Assembly: GCA_007922305.1 (NCBI GenBank)
Contig: ML677351.1
Span: 13,458,575-13,522,574 of the forward strand
Direction: 5' to 3'
DNA from: Dermatemys mawii
Lineage: Eukaryota; Chordata; Testudines; Dermatemydidae
DNA: 64,000 nucleotides
Shown: positions 49,340 through 60,071 of the stretch, in pieces
How the letters are laid out: every line of letters begins with the position of its first letter
Position numbering within the stretch: position 1 is the first letter of the stretch
Position numbers and translations under genes: made by a program
Notes under the pieces: model-generated
The model's database searches: none
What the model was told of the DNA's origin: nothing
Seen by the model: the letters and a program-made list of their open reading frames with translations, nothing else

Positions 49340-51480
49340 ACATCCCTTTGGAAAAGTATGCAAGAGCAGCAGAGCAGGCACTGTTTGGACAAAGAGCATG
49401 ACAACACCACTGCTAGCTCAGATGAATTCTTCCAGGGAACAGCTGACAACATTGCAGCAGAAGATGATTGGACTGTCAGCCTGAAAGCATTAATTTTCAT
49501 TAATTTTGAGGTGGATAGTAGCGCACAAGCAAACAATGTTATTCATACTAAAAGAAAAGCTACAGGCACTGGCTATACATGGGTAAAATTCAGGCTTGCA
49601 GTTGTGAGCTTATCCCCACGAACAGTGGATGTAAACTAAACAGCTGGAGAAATAAACTGGACAAGATACAATTTGTAATAGTGCCAGGACAAGTGCACCC
49701 ATTATTGGGTTAAAAACATGTCACGCCCTGGTCTCATCAAGGGAGTGTATCTTCCACGGTGTAGGAACACGACAGCACACACAATAGAGCTGAAAGAGCC
49801 CAACTGTCCCACAATCCATATCCCAAGGAAAGTTTCCCTAGCCCGAAGCCAGAGGCTAAAAGAGTAACTGGATGGGCTCATTGCTCTGGAAATCATCCAG
49901 TGAGTAGAAGAACCAACCAAGAGGGTAACATTTGTTGGGCATTGTAGAAAAACAGACAGAACCTTCACTTGTGCATAGACCTAAAGAAATCAATATGTCA
50001 AAAGGGAACATTTTCCATTAGCTATACATGGAGTCATTACTCGGGAGCAGGCTTGGTGCATCAGCAGGGTTCTGGCAGGTGCCCTTAGAAAAACAGAGCA
50101 CATGTTTGTGCCCATTCTACACCCCCTTGGAGAGACCTTGTTTTTGCAGACTGCCATTTGGATTTTGGTCTGGTCCCCCAGGTGTTTCACCAAAAAATAC
50201 CACAAAATGTGGTTGATGTAGAGGGTACTAACTTAAGGTTTGCATAAATTACATTATGATCTGGGGAAAAACAGTAGAGAAGCATTACCAGAGGCTCTGA
50301 GCTGCTTTGGAAAGAACCCCAGCTACTGGGCTACAGCTAAACACACAAATGTAAATTCCATGTAACAGAAATAACATAGCTGGGGAGAAGTTAACACAGC
50401 AAGATGTACAGGTAGATTACGGGTAAAGCTGAGGCCCTCACCAATGTGCCTGCCCCACCAGACAAGGAAGGGTTACAAAATTTCCTTAAAATGGTGAGCT
50501 ACATAGGGAAATTTGTGACTCAGCTGCCTGAACCAGCCACCTGCCAGTGCTACTGTGCAAAGACAGCCAGTGGACATGTGATGCACATCTTAATAGAGAG
50601 TTTGGGGAACAAAAGGAGATAGTTTAAGAGGCCCCGGGCCAGAGGTACTGTGACAGTAAGTGCAAAACTAAGTTGTCCACAGACTCCTCTAACGAGGGTA
50701 TTGGCTCAGTACTCTTACAAAACTGGCGACCAGTGGCGTATTCATCATGAATACTGAGTGCCAATATGCTCAATTAGAGAAGGAAGCTTTAGCATTAGTC
50801 CACAGGTGTAAAAGGTTTCATGTCTTTATTTATGGGGAGGGGCTCTGTCAGCTGAAACTGACCAGAAGCCATTTATTGCCATTGCTGAAAGGCCTGGCAG
50901 CCCCACCCCACAAGAATACAGAGATTATTTTTTCAGCTACTACTATATGACTTGCAACTTGAACACACGTTTGGGAGACACTTGGTGGTCTCTGACACGC
51001 TCTCTAGAACATTTGACAAAAGTGGACTGAAGCAAAGTCCAGAGTGGGGTTTTGAACATGTCAGTCTGATTAAAAAAAATACCCATCCAATCTCAGATGA
51101 AATATGGACGGTGATGGCCAGAATTACTGCTGTGGATGAGATATTGCAGAAAGTGATTAAGTCTATTAGCACAGGGTGTCTGGGACAACATATTCCCACC
51201 TCCTATTATCAGTTGAAGGGGGAGCGCTAAGTACTAGATGGGATTTTGTTTAAAGGCACCAGGCTGGTGAGTCTTAAGGTGTTACAGAAAAGTATGTTAA
51301 AAGGATAATGAAGATCATCTAGGCATTGAAAACAAAATGGAAGAGAAGGACTAGAGACATTTTATACAGGTCCCAAATGACCAGTGGCATTAAGGAAGCC
51401 GTCAGTGTGGGCTGTGCACGTCAAAAACTCAGGCCAAGTCAAGTAAAAGAACCAATGTCAGCATTTGTATAGGAAAAATA
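49340..51480 (+). pseudogene. Gypsy pol remnant (protease, RT, RNase H, integrase zinc-binding)
   Basis: Pieces in order: a protease-like INFEVDSSAQANNVI near 49,498-49,540 (catalytic DTG-A changed to DSS-A); an RT block CFCRLPFGFW near 50,137-50,165; QYAQLEKEALALVHRCKRFH at 50,765-50,824 followed by VFIYGE, a standard RNase H motif; HLVVSDTLSRTF at about 50,979-51,014; and an HLGIE...C..C-type integrase zinc-binding segment near 51,325-51,430. Multiple frameshifts and stops. Confidence 0.75.
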
Positions 51481-52331
51481 CCACCCCCCCCCAGGAAAAC
51501 AGGTGTTGATTTGTTTACATCTTAACTAGTATTTTTACTTCCCTGAGATAACCTTATTATAAGATACTACAGCTAAAGAGGAGGTTGTGCCGAGTGAATC
51601 TACTTTGCTGGACATAGTATACCAGACAGTTTAAGCAGCATGAAAACAACAAAGTGACCTATTGGAAAAGGTTGTGGGGTCAGACTCTGTTGTGTATAAA
51701 TTACAGAATGGCATCAGTGAAGCATGAGTTGTCGCCAGCTGGCATTCTGTAAAACTAAAAACTCAACCCAAGAATGTCTGTGCTGTGAGAGTGAGCTCCT
51801 GGGGGCTTGCAGATGGCTAAAGAGACAGAAAGGCAGAACAAAACAAATCACTGGGACTTGGGATCACAGGAGCTGCCACCACTTCATGGCAGTGACACTG
51901 TGTGACAGGAAACGATGGCCACAGACAGGACTGGTGTTCCAAGTGGTAGCTCTGCAGCCATATGAAGTTGTCACCCCAGCCGGACATATACTATGGAGTA
52001 ATAGATGACACTTTTTCCAAATCTCAGAAGGGCAGAAATTAGGGGCACTGAATCTGCTGTTTTGCATGAATTTCAAACAGGCAACAACCCCAGCAGATTA
52101 ACACAACAGAGCCTCCAGACAGAAACCACCAGAACAAGTGGACTTGCTCGCTCCTGACAGCAGTAGCTCTGAGTTTCCAGGGGAGTCCTGCAGGCCAAAT
52201 GACAGCACAGTGTACCTCCAAGACTAAACAAACCTTGTCAGCAAACTTCATTATTGGTGTGGATGTAAGTGTAAATGTGTGGCACTAATGAGTTTTCAGT
52301 GTTTTATTACATTTTGGCTAGGAAGAGAAGA

Positions 52332-52640
52332 TATGGTATTGGGACTGTGCCTTTAAGGGCTGAGCTTCCAGACAGTCTACACAGGACACTGTGAAGCTCC
52401 TGTTCTCAGCCTGATTCCAGCTGACTGTGCAGAAGAGAGCAGCTCTATTGCAAGTTCCTTAAGTCTTGGCCCCTTTTTACAGAATACTGGAATGACAGAT
52501 CACAAGGAGCTTGCATTCAGAAGAAACAGCACACCAAGCGTATTGCTTCAACTAGAGGCAAGAGTCATAATTCTAATACACTTATAGTTTCTCTAACACA
52601 CACACGACTTTGGAGCCCTGTGATTTAGCTCTTCACAGGA
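52332..52640 (+). repeat. Right LTR of the gypsy element (right edge approximate)
   Basis: Starts TATGGTATTGGGACTGTGCC and matches the left LTR as described there, with many substitutions and indels, which indicates an old insertion. Confidence 0.7.
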
Positions 52641-54167
52641 AGCCTTCCATACACTAAGTTAGCGTGCACATATTAAAGCCCAAATTCAAAAAAGTACTTA
52701 AATGCAGATTCAACTTTAAGCACATGTAAAAAAATCTCATCAAAATTCTCAAGTGCATTCCTGAATCAGGGATTAAATGGGTAGAAGGAATACTGTAGTC
52801 TAAAAAGGAAAGCTTATAATTTAACAGAAAAGGGTACACACAATTATACTAAAAACAATTGTCCTATAAAAAAAGGAAGATGCTGAAGCATCAAATTTAT
52901 CACAGTTTTTCCTCCTTATTTTCTTTTACATAAAACAATAAGAAGAATGAAAAAGCCACGTCAACTGTGGCAAACTTGTGCACTTTGCAGAGGAATTTGA
53001 TTTTACTGATCAGCACTTGTGGTGAGTATTAGAAATTCTTTGCAGCCCAAAGAACAGTTGCTCACATATACATCTAACAGAATTCTGTTGTATATACATC
53101 ATCAACGTCTCCAGAATACAAGCTAGCCAATGCACAAACACAGTTTAAAACAGGATTAAATTTTACTAATTCGCAAACACTGATTTAATGACTTCTCTTT
53201 TCGTTTCTTAGAAAATGCCTAATAGCGGACAAAGCCTACAGGGAGCAGAGCTGGGTGAATGCTACAAAAGGTATTAGTGAAGCCTTGGCATTGTATTTAG
53301 TTCATTTTGATCTTTTTTTAATTTGTTTTATGAGAACAAGCAACATTTTGTTCACAGTGCTATTCAGGCAAAGGGAAAGTGTCATGAATACTCAAAGCAA
53401 ATTTTTATTTTCACCACCAGTGTAATCATCTTGAAAGCTCTATGTTGGTATAGAGATTAGCCAAATCAGGGAGCAGAAGCAGTACCAAAAGATATAAAGG
53501 TAATATTTTCACAAGGCCTATTTTCAGTCTCTGAAGCCCCAAATGCTGTTTGTGAAATAAGATATGTGTTGGGGTATGAACTGAATACAAAAACACAGTC
53601 TCATCTGTCCCTCCTGGAAAGTAAGTGATGCCTCCCAAAGTGTGCATAGGGAAACAGCCCAAGTAAAGATGTTCCTATCGCTTGGAAGTTAGATGACTTT
53701 ATAGACTTCAGGAAGACAAATCAGAGATGACTCTTGAAGCTTCCGAAGATCCAAGCACAGACATGAAAGGAAAGGGGAAAGTCCCAGGGTCTGAGATTAC
53801 AGGAAATCACTTTCATTTAGGTTTAAAGGATTAAAAACAGCCAAAGCTCAACATTGCAACTGAGCTGGTTCAGGTTCAAATGTTTTCAGTTTCAGTTCTT
53901 TCATTTTCCTTCCCTAATTCACCCTCCCCCTTCAAAATAGGAACCTGGCAGATTTTCCTGAATGTTGAGCTTTCTGAGAGCAAAATTGCATCCTGGTGGT
54001 GTTTGTTTCCAGACAAGAAAGGAGTTTCAGAAAACAAAGACATTTTTCACTTGTGCTAATTACTCCTACAGCCTTCCCCACACTTTGGCCCACCATATCA
54101 TTTACCAGAGAACGTTGGAATCTCCTCCCTCCCCATGTTAGGTTCCCAAATATAGACGCTCTTTCTC
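52641..54167. other. No gene seen
   Basis: AT-rich. A short stretch at 53,212-53,271 has splice-like edges but looks like a repeat start (see rejected items). Confidence 0.4.
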
Positions 54168-54348
54168 TAGAACCATAGAATATCTGGGTTGGAAAGGATC
54201 TCCGGAGGTCATCTAGTCCAACCCTCTGCTCAAAGCAGGACCAATCCCCAGCTAAGTCATCACAGCCAGGGCTTTGTCAAGCCTGACCTTAAAAACCTCT
54301 AAGGAAGGAGATTCCATCACCTCCCTAGGCAACCCATTCCAGTGCTTC
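54168..54348 (-). mobile_element. CR1 LINE 3' tail (second subfamily)
   Basis: Reverse-complement CR1: ACCATAGAATATCTGGGTTG, GGTCATCTAGTCCAACCCTC, GCTCAAAGCAGGACCAATCC, CAAGCCTGACCTTAAAAACC. Close to consensus, so relatively young. Confidence 0.92.
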
Positions 54349-55969
54349 TAGTCCCCTCTCCCTCCAACTCTTGGAAATAATGTCTTCTTGGGTTTCTGAT
54401 TAGCAAATGGCCAACCTCAAAAGGTTTTGAGTTGAGTTCAAGTCTGGGGCAAAGTATCAAGGGAGGGGGAAGTACAAATTTATTTTAACTCAATCCTTTT
54501 ACCACTCAGTTAGTTGTGATGAAATCCTTAAATCCCAGGGTTCTCCTACACTGTGATGTCTGCAAAATCCCACAATTTATTTCCTTGTGCATCAGTGCAG
54601 AGATCTATTATAATGCTCAAGGTATTTCGAAGGTTAAACTCCAATTTCAAATAACTAAGGGTTACTTATGTTAAAGCAAAGGGCCAAATTCTGCTTTCTC
54701 ATGTGCACATTTGACTCGCCTTGTTTTCCAAGGGAGCCATGTCTGTGGATGGACCAGTAAGTTCAAAATCTTTCAAAGTCAATGTATGTTATACACAGCT
54801 GGTGCAACAACCACTGAATACAGTGTTTCGTTGCACATACTGATCTGTGCACAGACGTACAGCACACGTGATTACACTTTAAATTACTAATCAGCAGTTA
54901 TAAGTGTGCTGAAGTCTGCATTGTGTACAGCAAGAGAAATGAACAAAAACTAGAGCTAACATCTATGGTAATTTAGAAGCAGAGAGGGGAAAAAGGCTCC
55001 TGGCTGGGGCAGGGGAAAAGGGTGTGGCAGCGGGCCCGGACAGAAAAAGAAGGGTTGCTCAGGGTTTGTTGGGATAGAGGCCGAGAAGGGGGAATGCTGA
55101 TGATGTTTCGCACATCTTTAGAACTGGTCAGAAATGTATTTTGACACTTTTCAATAAAGAGGGACAAATTGTTGAAAATAAAATTCACAAAAACGGTTTT
55201 GTCTTTTTCATCAGCTTTAGACGTTGCCACGCTTTTGGAAAGCATTATGCATACAATCCTCCTATGCTTATATGTAGTGGGAAAACTGGATTTTGGTATT
55301 TGAGAATGGACTTTGACCTTTAGCACCCTGCTAATTCACACTAACAATTGGGAGACCCACTGTCTTTCATCCTGATCCTGCCAATATCCATGGGAGTTTT
55401 GATGTTGCTGGCAGCAAAACCAGGGCCATAGTGAATTACTGAATGTATCAAATTAGGGAATAAATAACAGAACATAATGAAAGACAGAATGCACTTTCTT
55501 CACTCATTTGGACAAATGTGGCTTAGTTCTAATTCTCTGACAGCATTTCAGAATTTACTGCTCTATGTAGCTTATTAAACCTTGTGAAATAACACACATT
55601 GTCAATAATCTGGAACAAAGCTTGTAGAGCTGGGTGATCTCGTCACAGTAAGTAATGTGTTAGATTCTTTTAGCTTTTTTGTTATGTTATTATTTGCATC
55701 CATGTAGTATCTACAAATCCTAGTTATTGACCCGCACCCCAGTGGGCTAGATGCTGTGCAAACACTGAAAGACAGGCCTCGCCCCAAGGAACTTACAATC
55801 AAAGTCAGAATGACCTGTGAATAAGAGTCAGGTTCTTACATCTTATCTGTTAATTCAGGCTTTGGATTGCCTGAATGCTATTTGCCCCAGTTTTGACTAC
55901 ACCTCACCTCACTATTTATGCAATTTTTGGGGGGTGGCTTTGGGTAATACTTTTAAAAGACTCTTAGGT
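54349..55969. other. No gene seen; old repeat tail at 55,730-55,800
   Basis: Contains GTGGGCTAGATGCTGTGCAA and GCCCCAAGGAACTTACAATC, the old dispersed repeat also found at 18,284 and 29,035. Otherwise unremarkable. Confidence 0.4.
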
Positions 55970-56555
55970 CAGTGGCCCCGGAATGGGGGGGCGTTCTGGG
56001 GGCCCTACCCCTCCCACTTTTTGAAAGGTGGAAGGGCGAGGGCCCCCCCACTCCTCTTCCTCCTAAAGCCGCACCCCCAGGCCAGGCCAGTACACCAAAA
56101 GCTGGAGCCTGGCTGGGGAGCCGCATACCCTCCACCTGCCCACGGTCTGTGGGCCTGAGAGCAGCACCCAGACCTTGTCTCAGCCAGGGCAGATGGATGT
56201 TTCCGTGGCTCCCCACAGCTCCCTGGGTGGCTCTTACCATGGCCAGGCTGTTGCTCCAAGGCCCCACTCCTGGCAGGAGCCGGGTCGAGGTAAGAGCCAC
56301 ATGGGCATCTGTGGGGAGACACGGACCCTCCACCTGCCCTGGACTACGGGCAGGGACATGGGCCAGAGGCCGCTTTCAGCCCTCTCCCCACCCCAGGAAG
56401 GTGGAGATGCCTGGACTCCTCGGCCCCCCTTGGCTGGGTGTGGGGCCTCAAGGGGAAGAGGCAGAGAAGGGATGTGGATACAGACGGGGTGGGGCTCCTG
56501 GACCTCCCACTTTTGGGAAGGGTCCGCTGCCCCTGTCCGTTCCCACCAAGTCCCA
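55970..56555. repeat. GC-rich repeat block, probably non-autonomous DNA transposon
   Basis: Begins CAGTGGCCCCGGAATGGGGG and ends near TTTTGGGAAGGGTCCGCTGC. A CTCCCACTTTTTGAAAG / CTCCCACTTTTGGGAAG pair is shared between its two sides. Sharp GC contrast with both flanks. Long open frames on both strands follow from composition. A TTTTAAAAGACTCTTAGG and TTTTCAAAAGAGACTTAGG pair flanks it, as if inserted in the palindromic repeat family. Confidence 0.5.
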
Positions 56556-56791
56556 TTTTCAAAAGAGACTTAGGCCTAGTCTACACCTAAAAATTAGACC
56601 TACCTAGCCACCTTGCTCTGGGCTGTGAACAATTTCACACCCTGTGTGATATAGTTAGGCCAACTTAACCACCACTGGAGCTGAAGCTAGATCGATGAAA
56701 GAATTCTTTAATCGACCTAGCTACTTCCTCTCCAAGAGGTGGATTAACTACATCAGCAGAAAAACTCCTTCCACTGACACAGGATACACTA

Positions 56792-59170
56792 CAGGGAATT
56801 ATGCACAGAAAAATATTCAAAATTATGCAAAATAATTTTTATTTGTTTTACATATTAAATGAAATATAACACTCTGTGACTCTTCTTTAGAAATATATGC
56901 AGGTATTTTGTATTTATATAGCACATATAGCACATTTTATCACGGTGTCTACTACAGTGCTTTATTATTCCTTGAACAAAAGAAGCGACCCAGTAGGTAT
57001 GATTTTAAAAACTAAATAAAGTTGTTAAATAAGGACTTGTTCAACTGAGATTGATTTCCCTAATTTTCAGCAAATTTTTCCTTTTTCTGCAGTAGATTAG
57101 ATGCTAATGTCTTTTCAAAGTCCCAGTGCAAAACGAAAAAACAATTAAAGAAAAGAATGCCTTGATTCTTTGCGGTATCTCAAGTATCGTGCAATGTAAC
57201 AAAATTATTGTGCAGTTACCCTGGGTTTTCTTTTCATACTGCTTATCAAAATACTAGTACGGTAAGTAAAAAAATAAAATAAAGCATCAGTCAGACTAAA
57301 CCAATGGATTTTTGATTAACAAAGTCTTTTTACATTCCAAGATTGAAATAAAGGAACACAAGCTCTTTCAGTTTGTCTTCCAAAAGAGAATGTGTTTGTT
57401 ACAGCATCTGAAAGCTAATGTTTTCAAATTCAGGCTGTTGATGACCAAAACATGGTGATGCCAACCCCTGACCGTAGAGTGCGCTTTGTCACCTCGGGTG
57501 TCACCTTCCCGGTATACAACGCCAACTCCTCTGCCAAAATGTCCCTGAAGCCAGGAATTGAAGCGTAATCCTCCTTGATTTGAGACATTACAGGAACTCT
57601 TCTGAGGTTGGAAATCCTTATGCATTTCAGGAACTTATTTGTGGGCTGCCCACTCTCAGAATCACTGATGTACTTCTTCAGCTTTTCAGCCGAATTGTCA
57701 ACAGCGGAACAAAAGGGGTGCACCAACTTGCTATTTTCATCGGTTGCAACATTGTTGACATCTTCAACCCCGAGAAACCTTTTAGCGGGTTGCTCCAAAA
57801 CCTAAGTGCGCATCTCAAGGAAAAACATCAGTTCTTCGAAGTTCTCACCTGCAAAGAGAATGCACGGTCTCTGGCTTTCAAAAGTAGCCATTAAGGCAAT
57901 GATTGGCCTGCACATTTCATTGATAAAACACGACGCGCTCTTTAGTGTAAACACTGGGTTAAGACAGCACTCTTTCAAGTTCCTGCAATGAGTGTGGTGC
58001 CGAGCCGCCACACATACCCCCATTTCTTCTTCAGTGAAGCCATGATAGTATTGAAAATGCTTTTCATGATACTGCACAGCAGCAAACCAGCTGTCCCATC
58101 TAGTTGCTACTGGATCTGGGTCTATCGTACTGGGAACTTTTTGCCTGAGGTACTTTAAATACCTCATCTTCCTGCCCCCTGCCATATGGAACATTTAGAA
58201 GAAAGCTCTTACCAGTGCAGTGACATCCTTGAATGGCTTACGAAAACTTTTCCCCACCAGATTGATTATGTGAGCAAGGCATGGATGCTATCAGGAAAGA
58301 GTCCGTTTCATAAGTGTTTTTCATGCACGCGATATTATCCATTTCAAAGACCACCACATTGTTGTAAGCGATTTTATAACTTTGCACAGTCTGAATGACT
58401 GTTTGAGACACAGTGCTGTGATTTGTTTTTTGCATGAACTGCCGTGTCAGCAAAATAGGAGGACACTTTCCCAGTACAGTCTTTCAGCAGTGGTGCCAGT
58501 AAATTGTTAAGTACAATAGTCATTTAATCAAATATAACTGACTTGTAGTTACCCTTCACTTTGTCCTTAAGTTGATTTCTCTCAGTGCTGTAGAAATCTG
58601 TAAGATATGCATCTTGAAGTTGGTAACCTCCTGGAATTGTATTAGCATTCTTGACTCCAGTGTTTGGAAACTGGTGTATGAAAGCATGGTCCATTTAAAT
58701 AATACCACATTTGTAGTGCACAAGTTAAGACCCACCCACGGAAACGTGCAAATGCTCAAGTTGTGCTATTATCATGGTGAAACATGTTGAAAGCATACAC
58801 TGCATTTTTTGTGATTCTCCCTGCAATGTAGTTTCTCACTTCAGATGCTTCTGTGATTTGGTGAGGTGGTTTGCAGTTGTCAGTTTCCTCTGAGGGGCCA
58901 GAAGAGTGCTGCATGTTTTGCAAGAGTTTTCTGCCATCTTCAAAGACCTGTCCAGGAAAATCTTTTATTCTCTTTTGCTGGTATATTTGCAATGTGGGAC
59001 CTTTATTATGGCATTCTGTGGCAAACTCAATCAATGCTCCCTGACTCTCAGTGTGAGTCAACATTTATCATGGTCTTTCTCTGTTAAGGGATATTATGCA
59101 ATATTATGCTACAATGTATAGTCATACGTTTTATGCATAAAATTATGTGGGTGCATAATTGCTTAATCCC
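56792..59170 (-). mobile_element. hAT-like autonomous transposon, decayed
   Basis: About 2.4 kb. Left end CAGGGAATTATGCACAG; right end inverse GGGATTAAGCAATTATGCAC. Flanking ATACACTA (56,784-56,791) and ACACAGTA (59,171-59,178) agree at 6 of 8 positions. The transposase remnant is on the minus strand. Confidence 0.7.
57430..59064 (-). pseudogene. hAT-like transposase remnant
   Basis: Three or more minus-strand frames in collinear order: 59,064-58,756, 58,453-58,238 (with NVVVFEMDNIACMK, a D/E-bearing core-like segment), 58,194-57,802 and 57,798-57,430. The third contains PSTIDPDPVATRWDSWFAAVQYHEKHF, of which VATRWDSW is the typical TRW.SW motif of hAT transposases. No zinc finger seen at the N terminus. 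Frameshifts separate the pieces. Confidence 0.65.
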
Positions 59171-59510
59171 ACACAGTATAATAGGAAGTGTCTACACTAC
59201 AAGAGGAAAGCTGCAGCACCATAGCTGTGCGGCTATAGTGTAAATTTGGCCTTAAGCACTTAGAAACTCCGCCTGCCACTCCCACAAAAGTATGAGTGTT
59301 CGCCCCAATTTGCTTCTGAATCAGCCCTGGTTTTCAGTCATTCCTCTCTCTATACACTATACAGACTTGGACACATTTACTGTTGGTGATTAATAATTTA
59401 AAGTATTGCCAAGTGTGGGTGGTCATACTATGCACAGACAGCCGTGCTCAATGCAACGCTGAATTCAGTGGGAGTTGCACCCAGGGACAGAGTTGGAGTA
59501 TGGATTATAG

Positions 59511-60039
59511 ATAAGGCTAAGATTCAGTCATGGGTATTTTTAGTAAAAGTCATGGACAAGTCATGAGCAATAAACAAAAGTTCGCAGCCTCTGACCTGTC
59601 TCCTGTGACCTGTCCATGGCATTTACTATAAATATCCATATGACTAAATCTCTGCTCCAGGGGCCCTGCTGCTCTGGGGGTCCTTTGCTCCAGTGGTGGG
59701 GGCTGACTGTCCCCAGTGACCTGCTGCTCCAAGCCTCCAGGGAACCGCTCTCTTGGCAGCCGCTGGGGCTGCCCCCAGGACTACTGCGGCTGCTCAGACA
59801 GTCCTCACGGCCAGCTGCCAGGACTACCCGAGCTAGGATAGCGCCCCAGGGAGCGCCCGAGAAGCGGCCCCAGGGGTGGCCCCTTGCAATACCCCACTGA
59901 CTGGTCCCAGGGTGCCTGAGTGGTTGACCCCAGGGCCATCTGCTCCGGCAGCCCTGGGGACAGCTGCACCGGCTGCTGCAGCCGCAAAAGTCACAGAATC
60001 CGTGACTTCCATGAGCTCCGTGACAGAATCACAGCCTTA
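59511..60039. mobile_element. MITE with AAGGCTNNGATTCNGTCATGG inverted ends
   Basis: About 525 bp. Left end AAGGCTAAGATTCAGTCATG; right end inverse AAGGCTGTGATTCTGTCACG. ATTATAG occurs on both flanks (59,504-59,510 and 60,040-60,046), a probable target duplication. GC-rich interior. Confidence 0.85.
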
Positions 60040-60045
60040 ATTATA

Positions 60046-60071
60046 GGCAGACCTGGTAGGCAGACCTGGTA
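60046..60071 (+). repeat. Short tandem duplication GGCAGACCTGGTA
   Basis: Two adjacent copies of a 13-base unit, directly beside the MITE flank. Confidence 0.9.

Larger units (their letters stand above)
48173..52640 (+). mobile_element. Ty3/gypsy LTR retrotransposon, degraded
   Basis: Related terminal repeats, gag remnant, protease, RNase H and integrase zinc-binding pieces occur in the standard order gag-PR-RT-RH-IN on the plus strand. All frames are broken, so it is inactive. A hAT MITE (49,016-49,326) lies between gag and protease. The order and motifs fix the Ty3/gypsy class; lineage was not resolved. Confidence 0.85.
56569..59256. mobile_element. MITE (CTTAGGCCTAGTCTACAC ends) split by a hAT element
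   Basis: Left half 56,569-56,791 starts CTTAGGCCTAGTCTACACCT and includes CGATGAAAGAATTCTTTAATCG-type inverse repeats. Right half about 59,179-59,256 contains GGAAGTGTCTACACTACAAG and ends TAAATTTGGCCTTAAG. Together they form a familiar reptile MITE of about 300 bp. Confidence 0.75.

Noticed and set aside
53212..53271. 60-base segment with TTCGTTTCTTAG before and GTATTA after, resembling an exon
   Set aside because: Its end CAGAGCTGGGTGAAT matches the start of a common dispersed repeat; neither frame is recognisable.
55953..56607. Overlapping long frames on both strands
   Set aside because: GC-rich repeat; frames open on both strands at once, as expected from composition.
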